A stretch of 13,850 nt of DNA, taken from contig JACQBO010000037.1 in NCBI GenBank assembly GCA_016194465.1, positions 1 through 13,850 on the forward strand. The letters run 5' to 3'. Below, in pieces: positions 1 to 7,460 of this stretch. The number at the start of each line of letters is the position of its first letter. The first letter of the stretch is position 1. The position numbers and the translations under genes were made by a program. The notes under the pieces are model-generated. The model worked only from the letters and a program-made list of their open reading frames with translations. It made no database searches and was not told the origin of the DNA. This DNA is from Candidatus Kerfeldbacteria bacterium. Its GTDB lineage: Bacteria; Patescibacteriota; Patescibacteriia; SBBC01; CAIJZX01.

Positions 1-1
1 A

Positions 2-103
2 GTGGCCGGGTGGACGCTGATCAGTATCCTCCTGTTCGTGATCTGGCTCGTGGCGCCAATCGCCGTCCTGGCGCTCTTGCTCCGGCAACTTATTCCCGCC
101 TAA
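2..103 (+). CDS. C-terminal end of a hydrophobic membrane protein (partial)
   Basis: The frame beginning at base 2 is open to a TAA at 101-103. It encodes about 33 residues that are mostly Leu, Ile, Val and Ala, with a short ending RQLIPA. This looks like a final transmembrane helix with a brief tail. The 5' part lies outside the window, so the family cannot be named. The TAA shares its last base with the ATG of the Clp-like ATPase gene (TAATG), a typical arrangement for translational coupling, so the two products are probably made together. The downstream protein is itself membrane-anchored, which makes a functional partnership plausible but unproven. Confidence 0.6.
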   Translation: MAGWTLISILLFVIWLVAPIAVLALLLRQLIPA

Positions 104-2835
104 TGCCGGCCGAACCAGTAATTTTTTGTCCCACCTGCCAGGGAGACGGGGTTCTGTGGGATCAACGTGGACTGGCAAATGAATGTCCGACGTGCGCCGG
201 GTACGGCGTCGCCGTCTGGTGGAGCGAGCATTGGTGGGTCTGGCGGCAGCCGGTGAACGACTTGTCGATTCTCGAACGGCGGTGGGAACGCATAACGAAA
301 ATTATTATCAGTGCCCTTCTTTTTGTGTTCGCGCTGGTCGGGCTCGCCCTGGGCGCGCCGGCGTTGCTGCGGGCCTACATTGATCGAGATCTGGCCGCCG
401 CCGTGCTGGCCCGCAGTTGGTCGCTAGCCGCCCTCTGGTTCGGCCTCTTCGCCGCCATGTACCTGACGTACCGCCTCGAGCGCGATCAGACGCTCTTCCC
501 GAAAATACCGGCCGGTCCAGCTCTCAGTCAGCCTGGTGTTGCCGATTGGAAAAAGCCAGCGGAATTTCTTGACATGACCCCGATGTATTCAGAAGCCAGC
601 CAACGGATCCTGGAACGAGCCTGGCACCTGGCACAGACCGGACGACGGCCGAGCGTGGCGCCGGCGGATATGCTCGCGGCGCTTAGTTTTGAAGCCGATG
701 TCCGCAGTATGCTGGTGCGCATGGGGATCCATCCCGAAGATTTGCAACGTCGCTTGGCGGCCTGGTCGGAACGGATACCGGCCGGCAATGCCTCGCCGGT
801 GTTGGCCGCCAAGACCCGGGAATTATTGGCCCAGGCCTTCCGCCGGGCGGCCGAAGCCAAGCGCGTCCGGATTACCCCCGCCTTCTTATTCGCCGCCTTT
901 GCCGATCTTGACGACCCGGCCCGAGAGCTAATCTACGACTTCGGCGTCGACAATAATAAACTCCAACACGTCGTGGCTTGGCTGATGATCCAAGAAGAGC
1001 TGCAACGGAGTGTGCGTCGGTATCAAGCCCGGGCCTCAAGTAAACCCAAAGGTGTGATCGACCGGGCCTACACCGCTACGGCTACGCCGACGCTCGACCA
1101 GTTGAGTATGGACCTAACGCGTTTGGCCCGTGACGGTCGGTTGCCGCTGATTGTCGGACGCGATCAAGAGCTCGAACGCATCTTTCGGGTGATGGAAAGT
1201 GGCCGCCGGAGCGTGATCCTGGTCGGGGAACCGGGCGTGGGAAAAACAGTCATGCTCCAGGCCATGGCCGAGCGCATGGCCACCGAAGAAGTACCGCGTA
1301 TCCTTGAAGACAAGCGACTCGTCAGTCTCAATACGCCTTCGCTGGTGGCGGGAGCGGGCGCGATCGGACAGCTGGAAGAACGGCTGGAAACTATTTTGCA
1401 GGAAGTGGCTCGAGCCGGCAATATTATCCTGGCCATTGAGAACGTTGATCAGCTGATCGGTGTTTCCAGTACCGGCGGACAGGGGCTGGACGCGGCGCAG
1501 ATCATTGCCCAAGCCTTGAACCAGCGGGCATTCTTAGCTTTAGCCACGTCCGAAGTCGGCTCGTATCGGCGGCTGATTGAGAATAGCAACCTGAGTTCCA
1601 TTTTTGAAAAAGTTGATATTGCCGAGATGAATGAGGAAGAATCGATTGTCGCCCTGGAATCGCGGATCGGCGCCCTGGAGCAGAAACATCAGGTATTTTT
1701 TTCCTATGACGCCATCGCCCAAGCGGTCAGCTTATCGCGGCGCTACATGCATGAAAAAACCTTGCCGGGCAAAGCTTATGAGGTATTGGAGGAGGCGGCG
1801 GTCTTGGTCGTCAAGACGCATGGCCGAAACGCGCTGGTCAGCGGCGAAGATGTGGCCCAGGTGGTGACCGAGCTGACTAAGGTCAACGTCACGTCGGTCA
1901 CGGCCGATGAGCAAACAAAACTTCTCCACCTGGAAGAGGAATTGCACAAGCGCGTGGTCGGCCAGGATGAAGCTGTTAAAGCAGTGGCCAATGCCTTGCG
2001 CCGGGCCCGGGCGGAACTGCGCGATAACCGCCGACCAATTGCCAACCTGCTGTTTCTCGGGCCAACCGGCGTGGGCAAAACCGAATTGGCCAAAACAGTA
2101 GCCGCGGTGTACTTCGGCTCGGAAACGGCCATGATTCGTCTCGACATGTCCGAATACCAAGAAGTGTCGAGTATCAACCGCTTGATCGGCGCGCCGCCGG
2201 GGTATGCCGGCGCGGAGAGCGGCGGGTACTTGACCGAAGCCGTCCGGCATAATCCTTTTTCGCTTGTCCTCCTCGATGAATTGGAAAAAGCCCACCCCGA
2301 TATTCTTAATTTATTTTTACAGGTCATGGACGATGGTCGGCTAACGGACAGTTCCGGACGGACAATCGACTTTACCAGTGTCATCCTGATTGCTACCTCG
2401 AACGCCGGCACCCAGCATATCCAGGACCGATTACGAGATGGTGCCGCTCTCAGCACCATCAAAGAAGAACTGCTCACCACGCAGCTGCAGCAGTACTTCC
2501 GTCCGGAATTTCTCAACCGGTTCGACGGGATTATTCTCTTTACCCCACTGAATCCACTCGAGGTGAGACAAATTGTCACCCTGATGATCGACCAAATCGC
2601 CGCCCAAATGCTGACCAAGGGCATCACCCTTCGAGCCTCACCCGAAGCGGCCGACGAACTAGCCCGGATCGGATTTGATCCTTTGTTCGGGGCCAGGCCG
2701 TTGCGCCGGGCGGTCCAGGAGCGAGTCGATGACGCTTTAGCCAAATTTTTACTCCAAGGCAAGCTCGGACGGCGGGATGTGGCCATCCTTGAAGCGGGCG
2801 GTGAGATTCGCGTCGAAAAAGCGGCCCAGCTATAA
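103..2835 (+). CDS. Membrane-anchored ClpA/ClpC-like double AAA+ ATPase with an N-terminal DnaJ-type zinc knuckle
   Basis: The 910-residue product resembles Clp/Hsp100 unfoldases, which thread proteins through a hexameric ring using ATP. In order: two CxxCxGxG motifs (C9/C12 and C28/C31) like half of a DnaJ zinc centre; two hydrophobic helices (about 66-92 and 105-124); a Clp N domain (about 160-310); AAA ring 1 with Walker A GEPGVGKT (375-382); AAA ring 2 with Walker A GPTGVGKT (653-660), pore tyrosine Y701 in PPGYAG, Walker B LLDE (D725, E726), sensor-1 N767, arginine finger R806 and sensor-2 GARPLRR. Ring 1 is degenerate: the Walker B position reads AIEN instead of the usual FIDE. No ClpB/ClpC middle domain and no obvious ClpP-docking loop are visible. 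A GTG at base 10 in the same frame would add 31 residues that overlap the upstream gene; the ATG at 103, overlapping that gene's stop, is preferred. Two helices would leave both ends in the cytoplasm. The Clp family is certain; the role is inferred. Confidence 0.9.
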   Translation: MPAEPVIFCPTCQGDGVLWDQRGLANECPTCAGYGVAVWWSEHWWVWRQPVNDLSILERRWERITKIIISALLFVFALVGLALGAPALLRAYIDRDLAAAVLARSWSLAALWFGLFAAMYLTYRLERDQTLFPKIPAGPALSQPGVADWKKPAEFLDMTPMYSEASQRILERAWHLAQTGRRPSVAPADMLAALSFEADVRSMLVRMGIHPEDLQRRLAAWSERIPAGNASPVLAAKTRELLAQAFRRAAEAKRVRITPAFLFAAFADLDDPARELIYDFGVDNNKLQHVVAWLMIQEELQRSVRRYQARASSKPKGVIDRAYTATATPTLDQLSMDLTRLARDGRLPLIVGRDQELERIFRVMESGRRSVILVGEPGVGKTVMLQAMAERMATEEVPRILEDKRLVSLNTPSLVAGAGAIGQLEERLETILQEVARAGNIILAIENVDQLIGVSSTGGQGLDAAQIIAQALNQRAFLALATSEVGSYRRLIENSNLSSIFEKVDIAEMNEEESIVALESRIGALEQKHQVFFSYDAIAQAVSLSRRYMHEKTLPGKAYEVLEEAAVLVVKTHGRNALVSGEDVAQVVTELTKVNVTSVTADEQTKLLHLEEELHKRVVGQDEAVKAVANALRRARAELRDNRRPIANLLFLGPTGVGKTELAKTVAAVYFGSETAMIRLDMSEYQEVSSINRLIGAPPGYAGAESGGYLTEAVRHNPFSLVLLDELEKAHPDILNLFLQVMDDGRLTDSSGRTIDFTSVILIATSNAGTQHIQDRLRDGAALSTIKEELLTTQLQQYFRPEFLNRFDGIILFTPLNPLEVRQIVTLMIDQIAAQMLTKGITLRASPEAADELARIGFDPLFGARPLRRAVQERVDDALAKFLLQGKLGRRDVAILEAGGEIRVEKAAQL

Positions 2836-2841
2836 CCGGGG

Positions 2842-2870
2842 TTGACAAAACCCGGCCCCCGGCGTAAGCC
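2842..2870 (+). promoter_or_regulatory. Possible promoter for the 2942 gene
   Basis: A perfect -35 hexamer TTGACA (2842-2847) is followed after 17 bases by TAAGCC (2865-2870), a poor -10 match. It lies just after the stop codon of the ATPase gene, about 70 bases ahead of the next ATG. A short inverted repeat CCGGG/CCCGG flanks the -35 element; it has no following T run, so I do not call it a terminator. TTGACC and TTGACA also occur back to back at 2890-2901, but no fitting -10 follows them. Confidence 0.4.
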
Positions 2871-2929
2871 TAGGGGAGGCATCTTGTGTTTGACCTTGAC
2901 ATCAACCGCGCGTCCCGATGGGCGAGGAT

Positions 2930-2935
2930 AGGAGG
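2930..2935 (+). promoter_or_regulatory. Strong Shine-Dalgarno site
   Basis: AGGAGG lies six bases before the ATG at 2942. It decides that start over an in-frame ATG at 2918. It is the only strong Shine-Dalgarno sequence I noticed in the window; other genes start by overlap with an upstream stop or close behind a promoter. Confidence 0.8.
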
Positions 2936-2941
2936 AGCGAC

Positions 2942-4162
2942 ATGGTTCTCGGCGGAGGCCAGCGGAAGCAATCTCTCGTGACCGTTGGTCAGCATCGCGT
3001 TCAGATTAGTAGCCGGATGGGCCTCTTCAAGACCGATGTGGGGGTGGTCCTGGCACCGGACGAGTTCGCCGGCATGATCGTCGTGCCGCACTGGGAAGAG
3101 ATCCAGAAATTGCTGGCGCCGGGCCAGGCCTGGCGGACATTCGTCTGGAAGCCCGAACACCGCGTGTATCAGCTAGTGCGGAGCGTCTACGCCGCCTATC
3201 GTCAGACCTGGCATATCCTACAGAAGTACGGGCTGGACGTGCGGACTGGCGAAAAGTCGGCCATGACGACGGCCGCACAGGCCGCCCGGCAGCTCAACCT
3301 GGTGGTCCTCGGTCTGGCTCGCGGCTCCTCGGTCGAGCAGGTGCGCCAAGCGACCAGCCGGATTGTTCAGCAAGCGGCCGGCCAACTCGGCCAGCCGCGG
3401 CGCTTGACCAAGCTGCAAGCAGTTGAACAACTGGCTGCTCTCAACCAAGGCGGCGACCGCCAAGGCCGGTTCAATCCGAGCGCGGCCATGGCGCGGACGC
3501 AGGCAGCGTACCGCTTGCTCCAAGAGCGCTTGGAGCAAGAAATCATGGTCATCGATCCGCACATCGAGTCGCGGCAGAAAGCCTTGATCAACATGATCCA
3601 GCTGGCCGAACTGCGGCTCGGGGCGATCGGCCATTTTCTGCAGTCGCTCTTAAGCGGCAATACCTTCTATCAGTGGCGGGTGCAGCGCCAGCGGATGGTC
3701 ATCGCTGCGCAGTGCGAGTACTACGCGCAAGATTGCGCGACGATCGATTTTCACCCGTACCGCCAAACGTGCCAGGAGATAGCGACTGACCTGCGCCGCG
3801 TCCGCGACCTGCTTCGGCAAGGGCGCGACCGCACCGCGTTCACGAAGGAGGCCCGACATGCGCTCATCAATTGTCGGGAAGCCCTATCGCTCAAGGCCGT
3901 GCAAATAGACGTGGAGCGGTTGATATTCCGGGTGATGAGGGCGGAGCAGCGGCCACGACGGTTTGCTTGGAGCCAGGCGCGCGTCACGCTCGAAGGGATC
4001 GATCGACGACTGCGGTCGGTCGACGAATCGCACTTTCGCCGGCCGGTCAGCATCGAAGCGCGAGTGCGGCTGGAAAAGGCCTGGGTCGCGATCCGGGCGG
4101 CCGACCAGGCACAGCTCGCGGCGCTGCGTCAAACGCTCAAGGAGATGTCTGACGTTCTGTAA
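2942..4162 (+). CDS. Unrecognised 406-residue, mainly helical protein
   Basis: I do not recognise this family. The first roughly 60 residues look beta-rich (alternating Val/Ile around VGVVLAPDEF and GMIVVPHWEE). The remainder is rich in Arg, Gln, Ala and Leu and reads as a series of amphipathic helices. It has no signal peptide and no transmembrane helix. Four cysteines (C258, C265, C276, C311) do not form a recognised metal motif. Asp and Glu are outnumbered by Arg and Lys, so a basic, possibly nucleic-acid-contacting or scaffold protein is conceivable, but that is only a guess. The start is set by the AGGAGG six bases upstream. The gene appears to be its own transcription unit, with a possible promoter at 2842 and a strong terminator directly after its stop. 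Long open frame, Shine-Dalgarno and terminator together make it a convincing real gene. Confidence 0.8.
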   Translation: MVLGGGQRKQSLVTVGQHRVQISSRMGLFKTDVGVVLAPDEFAGMIVVPHWEEIQKLLAPGQAWRTFVWKPEHRVYQLVRSVYAAYRQTWHILQKYGLDVRTGEKSAMTTAAQAARQLNLVVLGLARGSSVEQVRQATSRIVQQAAGQLGQPRRLTKLQAVEQLAALNQGGDRQGRFNPSAAMARTQAAYRLLQERLEQEIMVIDPHIESRQKALINMIQLAELRLGAIGHFLQSLLSGNTFYQWRVQRQRMVIAAQCEYYAQDCATIDFHPYRQTCQEIATDLRRVRDLLRQGRDRTAFTKEARHALINCREALSLKAVQIDVERLIFRVMRAEQRPRRFAWSQARVTLEGIDRRLRSVDESHFRRPVSIEARVRLEKAWVAIRAADQAQLAALRQTLKEMSDVL

Positions 4163-4171
4163 CTCGAGACT

Positions 4172-4203
4172 TGTTCCATCCGAAATCGGGTGGAACATTT
4201 TTT
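4172..4203 (+). terminator. Rho-independent terminator after the 2942-4162 gene
   Basis: A 10-bp stem, TGTTCCATCC (4172-4181) with GGGTGGAACA (4188-4197), contains one G-T wobble. The loop is GAAATC and six Ts follow (4198-4203). It starts nine bases after the stop codon and separates the orphan gene from glyS. Confidence 0.9.
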
Positions 4204-4212
4204 ATGGCGCGG

Positions 4213-4241
4213 TTGTCAGGCGGCCAGAAAAACGGTATAGT
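4213..4241 (+). promoter_or_regulatory. Promoter of glyS
   Basis: TTGTCA (4213-4218), a 17-base spacer and TATAGT (4236-4241) make a good sigma-70-type promoter. The -10 ends nine bases before the ATG at 4251, so the transcript would start almost at the start codon. The end of the spacer and the beginning of the -10, GAAAAACGGTAT (4227-4238), recur exactly in the promoter at 9432-9460. Confidence 0.75.
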
Positions 4242-4250
4242 TCGGTGGTC

Positions 4251-5588
4251 ATGCGTACTGCCTCCCCGACCGACCTGATGGAACGAATTGTTAGCCTGAC
4301 GAAGCGCCGCGGTTTTGTGTACCCCGGCTCGGATATTTACGGCGGCTTGGCTGGAACCTGGGATTACGGTCCACTCGGCGCCCTGATGAAAAAAAATATT
4401 AAGGACGAGTGGTGGAAAGATATGGTCCAGCTTCGTGATGACATGGTCGGCCTCGACGCCGCAGTGATGATGAACCCGAAAGCTTGGGAAGCATCGGGAC
4501 ATGTCGATTCCTTCGCGGATCCCCTCATCGAGTGTAAAATCTGCCATCAGCGTTTTCGGGCCGACAAATCCGATGAAATCGCCGCCCATGAAGCGACGCA
4601 CAAAGGCAAAAAAGTTGCCTGGACTGAACCGCGGCAATTTAACCTGCTCGTCGAGGCATACTTAGGGGTGATTGAAGGTGAGAAGCAAAAAATATTTCTC
4701 CGCGGTGAAATTACGAATGGCGTGAGCGTGAATTTTAAAAATGTTGTCGATTCTACTCGGATCAAAATTCCGTTCGGGATTGCCCAAATTGGCAAGGCGT
4801 TTCGCAATGAAATTACCCCAAGCAACTTTACCTTCCGGTCCCGCGAGTTCGAACAAATGGAAACCCAGTTTTATATCAAGCCGGAAAAAGCCGAGGCGAA
4901 AAAGTGGTACGAGTATTGGAAACAAAACCGGATGGAGTGGTACACGTCGCTGGGCATAAAAAAAATAAATCTGCGCTTTTATGACCATGCGCCCTTGGAA
5001 CGGGCCCACTATGCCCAGGACGCCTGCGACCTTGAGTATCACAGTCCGTTCGGCTGGGCCGAATTCATGGGTATCCACCATCGCGGCGACTGGGACTTGA
5101 GGCGGCATCAAGAATTTTCCGGACGGGATCTGACCTATAAAGACGAAACAACTGGCGAGTCCTTCTTGCCGTGGGACATCGAAACCTCGGCCGGGGTTGA
5201 CCGTTCGCTCTTGTTTTTTCTCATCGATGCGTACCAGGAAGATGAAAATCGGACGGTGCTGAAACTTCACCCCAAACTGGCGCCATACCAGGCCGCAGTT
5301 TTTCCATTGCTGGGAAATAAACCGCTGTTAATCGAGAAGGCGCGAGAAATTTATCATGAACTAAAAAAAGATTTCATGGTGGCCTGGGATGACCGGGGGA
5401 ATGTCGGGAAACGGTATTACAGTCAAGATGAAATCGGTACGCCGTATTGCATCACCGTTGATTTTGATACGCTGGAAGGTGCCAAGCGGCCGAAAGATAC
5501 AGCGACCGTTCGTGACCGAGATACGATGAAGCAGGAAAATGTGGCCGTGGCTGAGTTAGCTGATTGGCTGAAAACAAAACTACGATGA
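4251..5588 (+). CDS. glyS: Glycine--tRNA ligase, alpha2 (single-chain) type
   Basis: This class II aminoacyl-tRNA synthetase charges tRNA-Gly with glycine in the cytoplasm. The 445-residue chain begins with the family sequence RRGFVYPGSDIYGG followed by TWDYGPLG. Motif 2 is FRNEITPSNFTFRSREFEQME (split here as FRNEITPSNF, 184-193, and TFRSREFEQME), and motif 3 is SAGVDRSLL (about 313-321). A probable zinc site is made by C95/C98 in CKIC with H113 and H117 nearby. The anticodon-binding domain occupies roughly residues 340-445. It is the homodimeric form found in archaea, eukaryotes and many bacteria, not the GlyQ/GlyS alpha2beta2 form. Start: ATG 4251 fits the promoter best; ATG 4278 (M10) is an alternative because many homologues begin close to that point, and neither has a Shine-Dalgarno. 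The gene overlaps the following one as ATGA (5585-5588) and ends in TGA, arguing against UGA as a glycine codon here. Confidence 0.96.
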   Translation: MRTASPTDLMERIVSLTKRRGFVYPGSDIYGGLAGTWDYGPLGALMKKNIKDEWWKDMVQLRDDMVGLDAAVMMNPKAWEASGHVDSFADPLIECKICHQRFRADKSDEIAAHEATHKGKKVAWTEPRQFNLLVEAYLGVIEGEKQKIFLRGEITNGVSVNFKNVVDSTRIKIPFGIAQIGKAFRNEITPSNFTFRSREFEQMETQFYIKPEKAEAKKWYEYWKQNRMEWYTSLGIKKINLRFYDHAPLERAHYAQDACDLEYHSPFGWAEFMGIHHRGDWDLRRHQEFSGRDLTYKDETTGESFLPWDIETSAGVDRSLLFFLIDAYQEDENRTVLKLHPKLAPYQAAVFPLLGNKPLLIEKAREIYHELKKDFMVAWDDRGNVGKRYYSQDEIGTPYCITVDFDTLEGAKRPKDTATVRDRDTMKQENVAVAELADWLKTKLR

Positions 5589-7414
5589 AACGGTTCAGCC
5601 TTCTTCTGGGGCTGGCGTTTCTATTGATCTCTCGCCCAGCCCAGGCGGCTGGTTTGTCGTATGAAAGTTTCAAAAGTGACATCACCATCCACACCGATGC
5701 ATCGATTTCAGTGAAGGAGATAATCGTGGTCAATTTTTCTTCGCCGCACCATGGTATTTTCCGCAATATTCCATTTCGCTACACTGACCAGCAAAGTGGT
5801 CAGAGCACGGCATTACCGATTGATATTCTGAGTGTGACTGACGAGCAGGGCGGTGTGCGCACGTATACGGTCAGCACCCTCGGGGATGATATGCAGGTGA
5901 AAATTGGTGATGCTGGCCAAGAGATTTCCGGACAACAAACATACATTATTTCATACCATGTCGCGGCCGCGGTCAATTTTTTCTCCGATCATGATGAGTT
6001 GTATTGGAACGTCACTGGCACACATTGGGATGAACCGCTGACCAACGTGACCGCCACACTCCATCTGCCAACCAATATCCCAAAGGCGAGTCTGACCACG
6101 AAATGTTTTACCGGGGACTATGGTTCGACCAAACAGGATTGTCAGGCGACCGCTCAAGACGGTGGTGCCACCTTTACGGCTCATGACTTTTTGACCGTCG
6201 TTTTTGGATTTCCGACCGGGATCGTTACGAAGCCAGCGAATTATGACCATCTGCGCACCGTCAAGGTTGCTGGGTCATATAATGGCATTTTGCAAGGGCA
6301 TTCAGCATGGTGGTGGGCGATAAACGTGATCTTGCCGGCCCTGACGTTTGCTTTCCTACTTTTGTGGTGGGAAACCCATGGCCGCGATCCGAAAGGTCGG
6401 GGCACGATTATTCCGCAGTATGAACCCCCGGCGGACATTCATCCGGCCGAAATGGATGTTATTCTCCACGAAAAATTTCGCCCGGCGGTGATCCCGGCAA
6501 CGATCATCGATCTGGCCGTCCGTGGCTACCTGAAAATCACCGAACATGAAGAGCACCACGCGTTTGGCCTGGCCCAGGCCAAAAAGTACACCCTGACCAA
6601 GTTGAAAGAGTATGCAACAGATGATGCGCAGCTTCGTGATTATGAAAAGTACTTGCTTGATGGGCTTTTCACCAAGTACGCGGAAGACAGCGGGGGGCTG
6701 AAGAATTATCGGGTTCGGGCGAAGATCCTCCAATCAATGAGTAAGCAACTCCAGGGTTCGAAATTCGCCTGGCAACCCACAAATAAAGTGGTGCGGTCGA
6801 CGGTTGAGCTGGACGAACTCAAGACAACGTTTCCCTTGACCGCCGCATTAGTCGAACAGTCACTTGAAAATTCACTTGATGTCCGAGGGTATTTCTCTGG
6901 AAATTCACTGAAGCAACGCGGCGGTTTTCTGGCCGTCGGCTTGATCATCACCTACTTTGCCATCCGGGTCGGATTGGATGGTTCATGGAATGTCGGTCTT
7001 ATTCTGACCGGACTGATGCTCCTGGCGTATGGACCGCTGGCCTCGAAGCGAACCACCAAAGGAGTTGATGTGCTGTGGGCCGCCCGGGGGTTCAAGATGT
7101 TTCTGGAAAAAGCGGAAAAATATCGTATCCAATGGCAAGAAAAACAAAACATCTTTGAAACATATTTGCCGTATGCCATGGTGTTTGGTGTGGCCGAAAA
7201 GTGGAGCAAAGCACTCAGCTCACTTTCCATGACTCCGCCGTCATGGTACGAATCATCTAGCCCGGCAGTCTTCAACTCAATTGTCCTCTGGTCGTCACTC
7301 AGTTCATTTCAGTCCGTCAGCGTCCAAACCACTGCCGCCGGCGGCGGGTCGGGCTTTGGCGGGGGCGGATTTTCCGGCGGCGGGGGAGGCGGCGGAGGCG
7401 GTGGCGGCTGGTGA
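5585..7414 (+). CDS. DUF2207-family membrane protein with a glycine-rich C-terminal tail
   Basis: The 609-residue protein matches the layout of DUF2207 proteins, whose function is unknown. Residues 1-22 form a signal peptide (MKRF, a Leu-rich core, then RPAQAA). The extracytoplasmic domain (about 23-240) has the family pattern ISVKEIIVVNF then HHGIFRNIPFRY and YWNVTGTHWDEP. C174 and C186 could form a disulfide. A membrane helix follows at about 244-262, then the conserved DPKGRGTIIPQYEPP, a cytoplasmic region, and two further hydrophobic stretches (about 447-485). After the conserved GVDVLWAARGFKMFLEKAEK, the chain ends in a Ser/Thr-rich linker and a tail that is almost pure glycine (586-609) ending in Trp, as is common in this family. 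The start ATG overlaps the glyS stop (ATGA); no Shine-Dalgarno is seen, so translation is probably coupled to glyS. The family call is firm; a link to glycine-tRNA charging is not implied. Confidence 0.9.
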   Translation: MKRFSLLLGLAFLLISRPAQAAGLSYESFKSDITIHTDASISVKEIIVVNFSSPHHGIFRNIPFRYTDQQSGQSTALPIDILSVTDEQGGVRTYTVSTLGDDMQVKIGDAGQEISGQQTYIISYHVAAAVNFFSDHDELYWNVTGTHWDEPLTNVTATLHLPTNIPKASLTTKCFTGDYGSTKQDCQATAQDGGATFTAHDFLTVVFGFPTGIVTKPANYDHLRTVKVAGSYNGILQGHSAWWWAINVILPALTFAFLLLWWETHGRDPKGRGTIIPQYEPPADIHPAEMDVILHEKFRPAVIPATIIDLAVRGYLKITEHEEHHAFGLAQAKKYTLTKLKEYATDDAQLRDYEKYLLDGLFTKYAEDSGGLKNYRVRAKILQSMSKQLQGSKFAWQPTNKVVRSTVELDELKTTFPLTAALVEQSLENSLDVRGYFSGNSLKQRGGFLAVGLIITYFAIRVGLDGSWNVGLILTGLMLLAYGPLASKRTTKGVDVLWAARGFKMFLEKAEKYRIQWQEKQNIFETYLPYAMVFGVAEKWSKALSSLSMTPPSWYESSSPAVFNSIVLWSSLSSFQSVSVQTTAAGGGSGFGGGGFSGGGGGGGGGGGW

Positions 7415-7439
7415 CGGCTGATGCACCATGTGATATACT
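7411..7439 (+). promoter_or_regulatory. Extended -10 promoter for the 7461 gene
   Basis: TGATATACT (7431-7439) is an extended -10 (TGn followed by TATACT). At 17 bases upstream lies GTGACG (7411-7416), a 4-of-6 match to TTGACA that covers the stop codon of the DUF2207 gene. Transcription would begin near 7446, about 15 bases before the ATG at 7461. No Shine-Dalgarno is present in that leader. Confidence 0.6.
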
Positions 7440-7460
7440 AAGCCAAGAAACAAAGAACTC

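Noticed and set aside
10..102. N-terminal extension of the Clp-like protein from GTG at base 10
   Set aside because: The extra 31 residues have no Clp or zinc-motif features, and the same bases encode the hydrophobic end of the upstream protein, whose stop overlaps the ATG at 103.
2836..2858. Intrinsic terminator right after the Clp-like gene
   Set aside because: The CCGGG/CCCGG inverted repeat has only about five base pairs and is followed by Cs, not Ts.
1776..2882. Long minus-strand open frame (368 codons) opposite the Clp-like gene
   Set aside because: Its translation is Ser/Arg-rich low-complexity sequence without any recognisable domain, and the opposite strand carries highly conserved AAA+ motifs in the same bases. 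It is a shadow of GC-rich coding sequence.
3963..4250. N-terminal extension of glyS by 96 residues
   Set aside because: It would run through the end of the orphan gene, a strong terminator and the glyS promoter; the residues are Arg/Ser-rich and unlike GlyRS.
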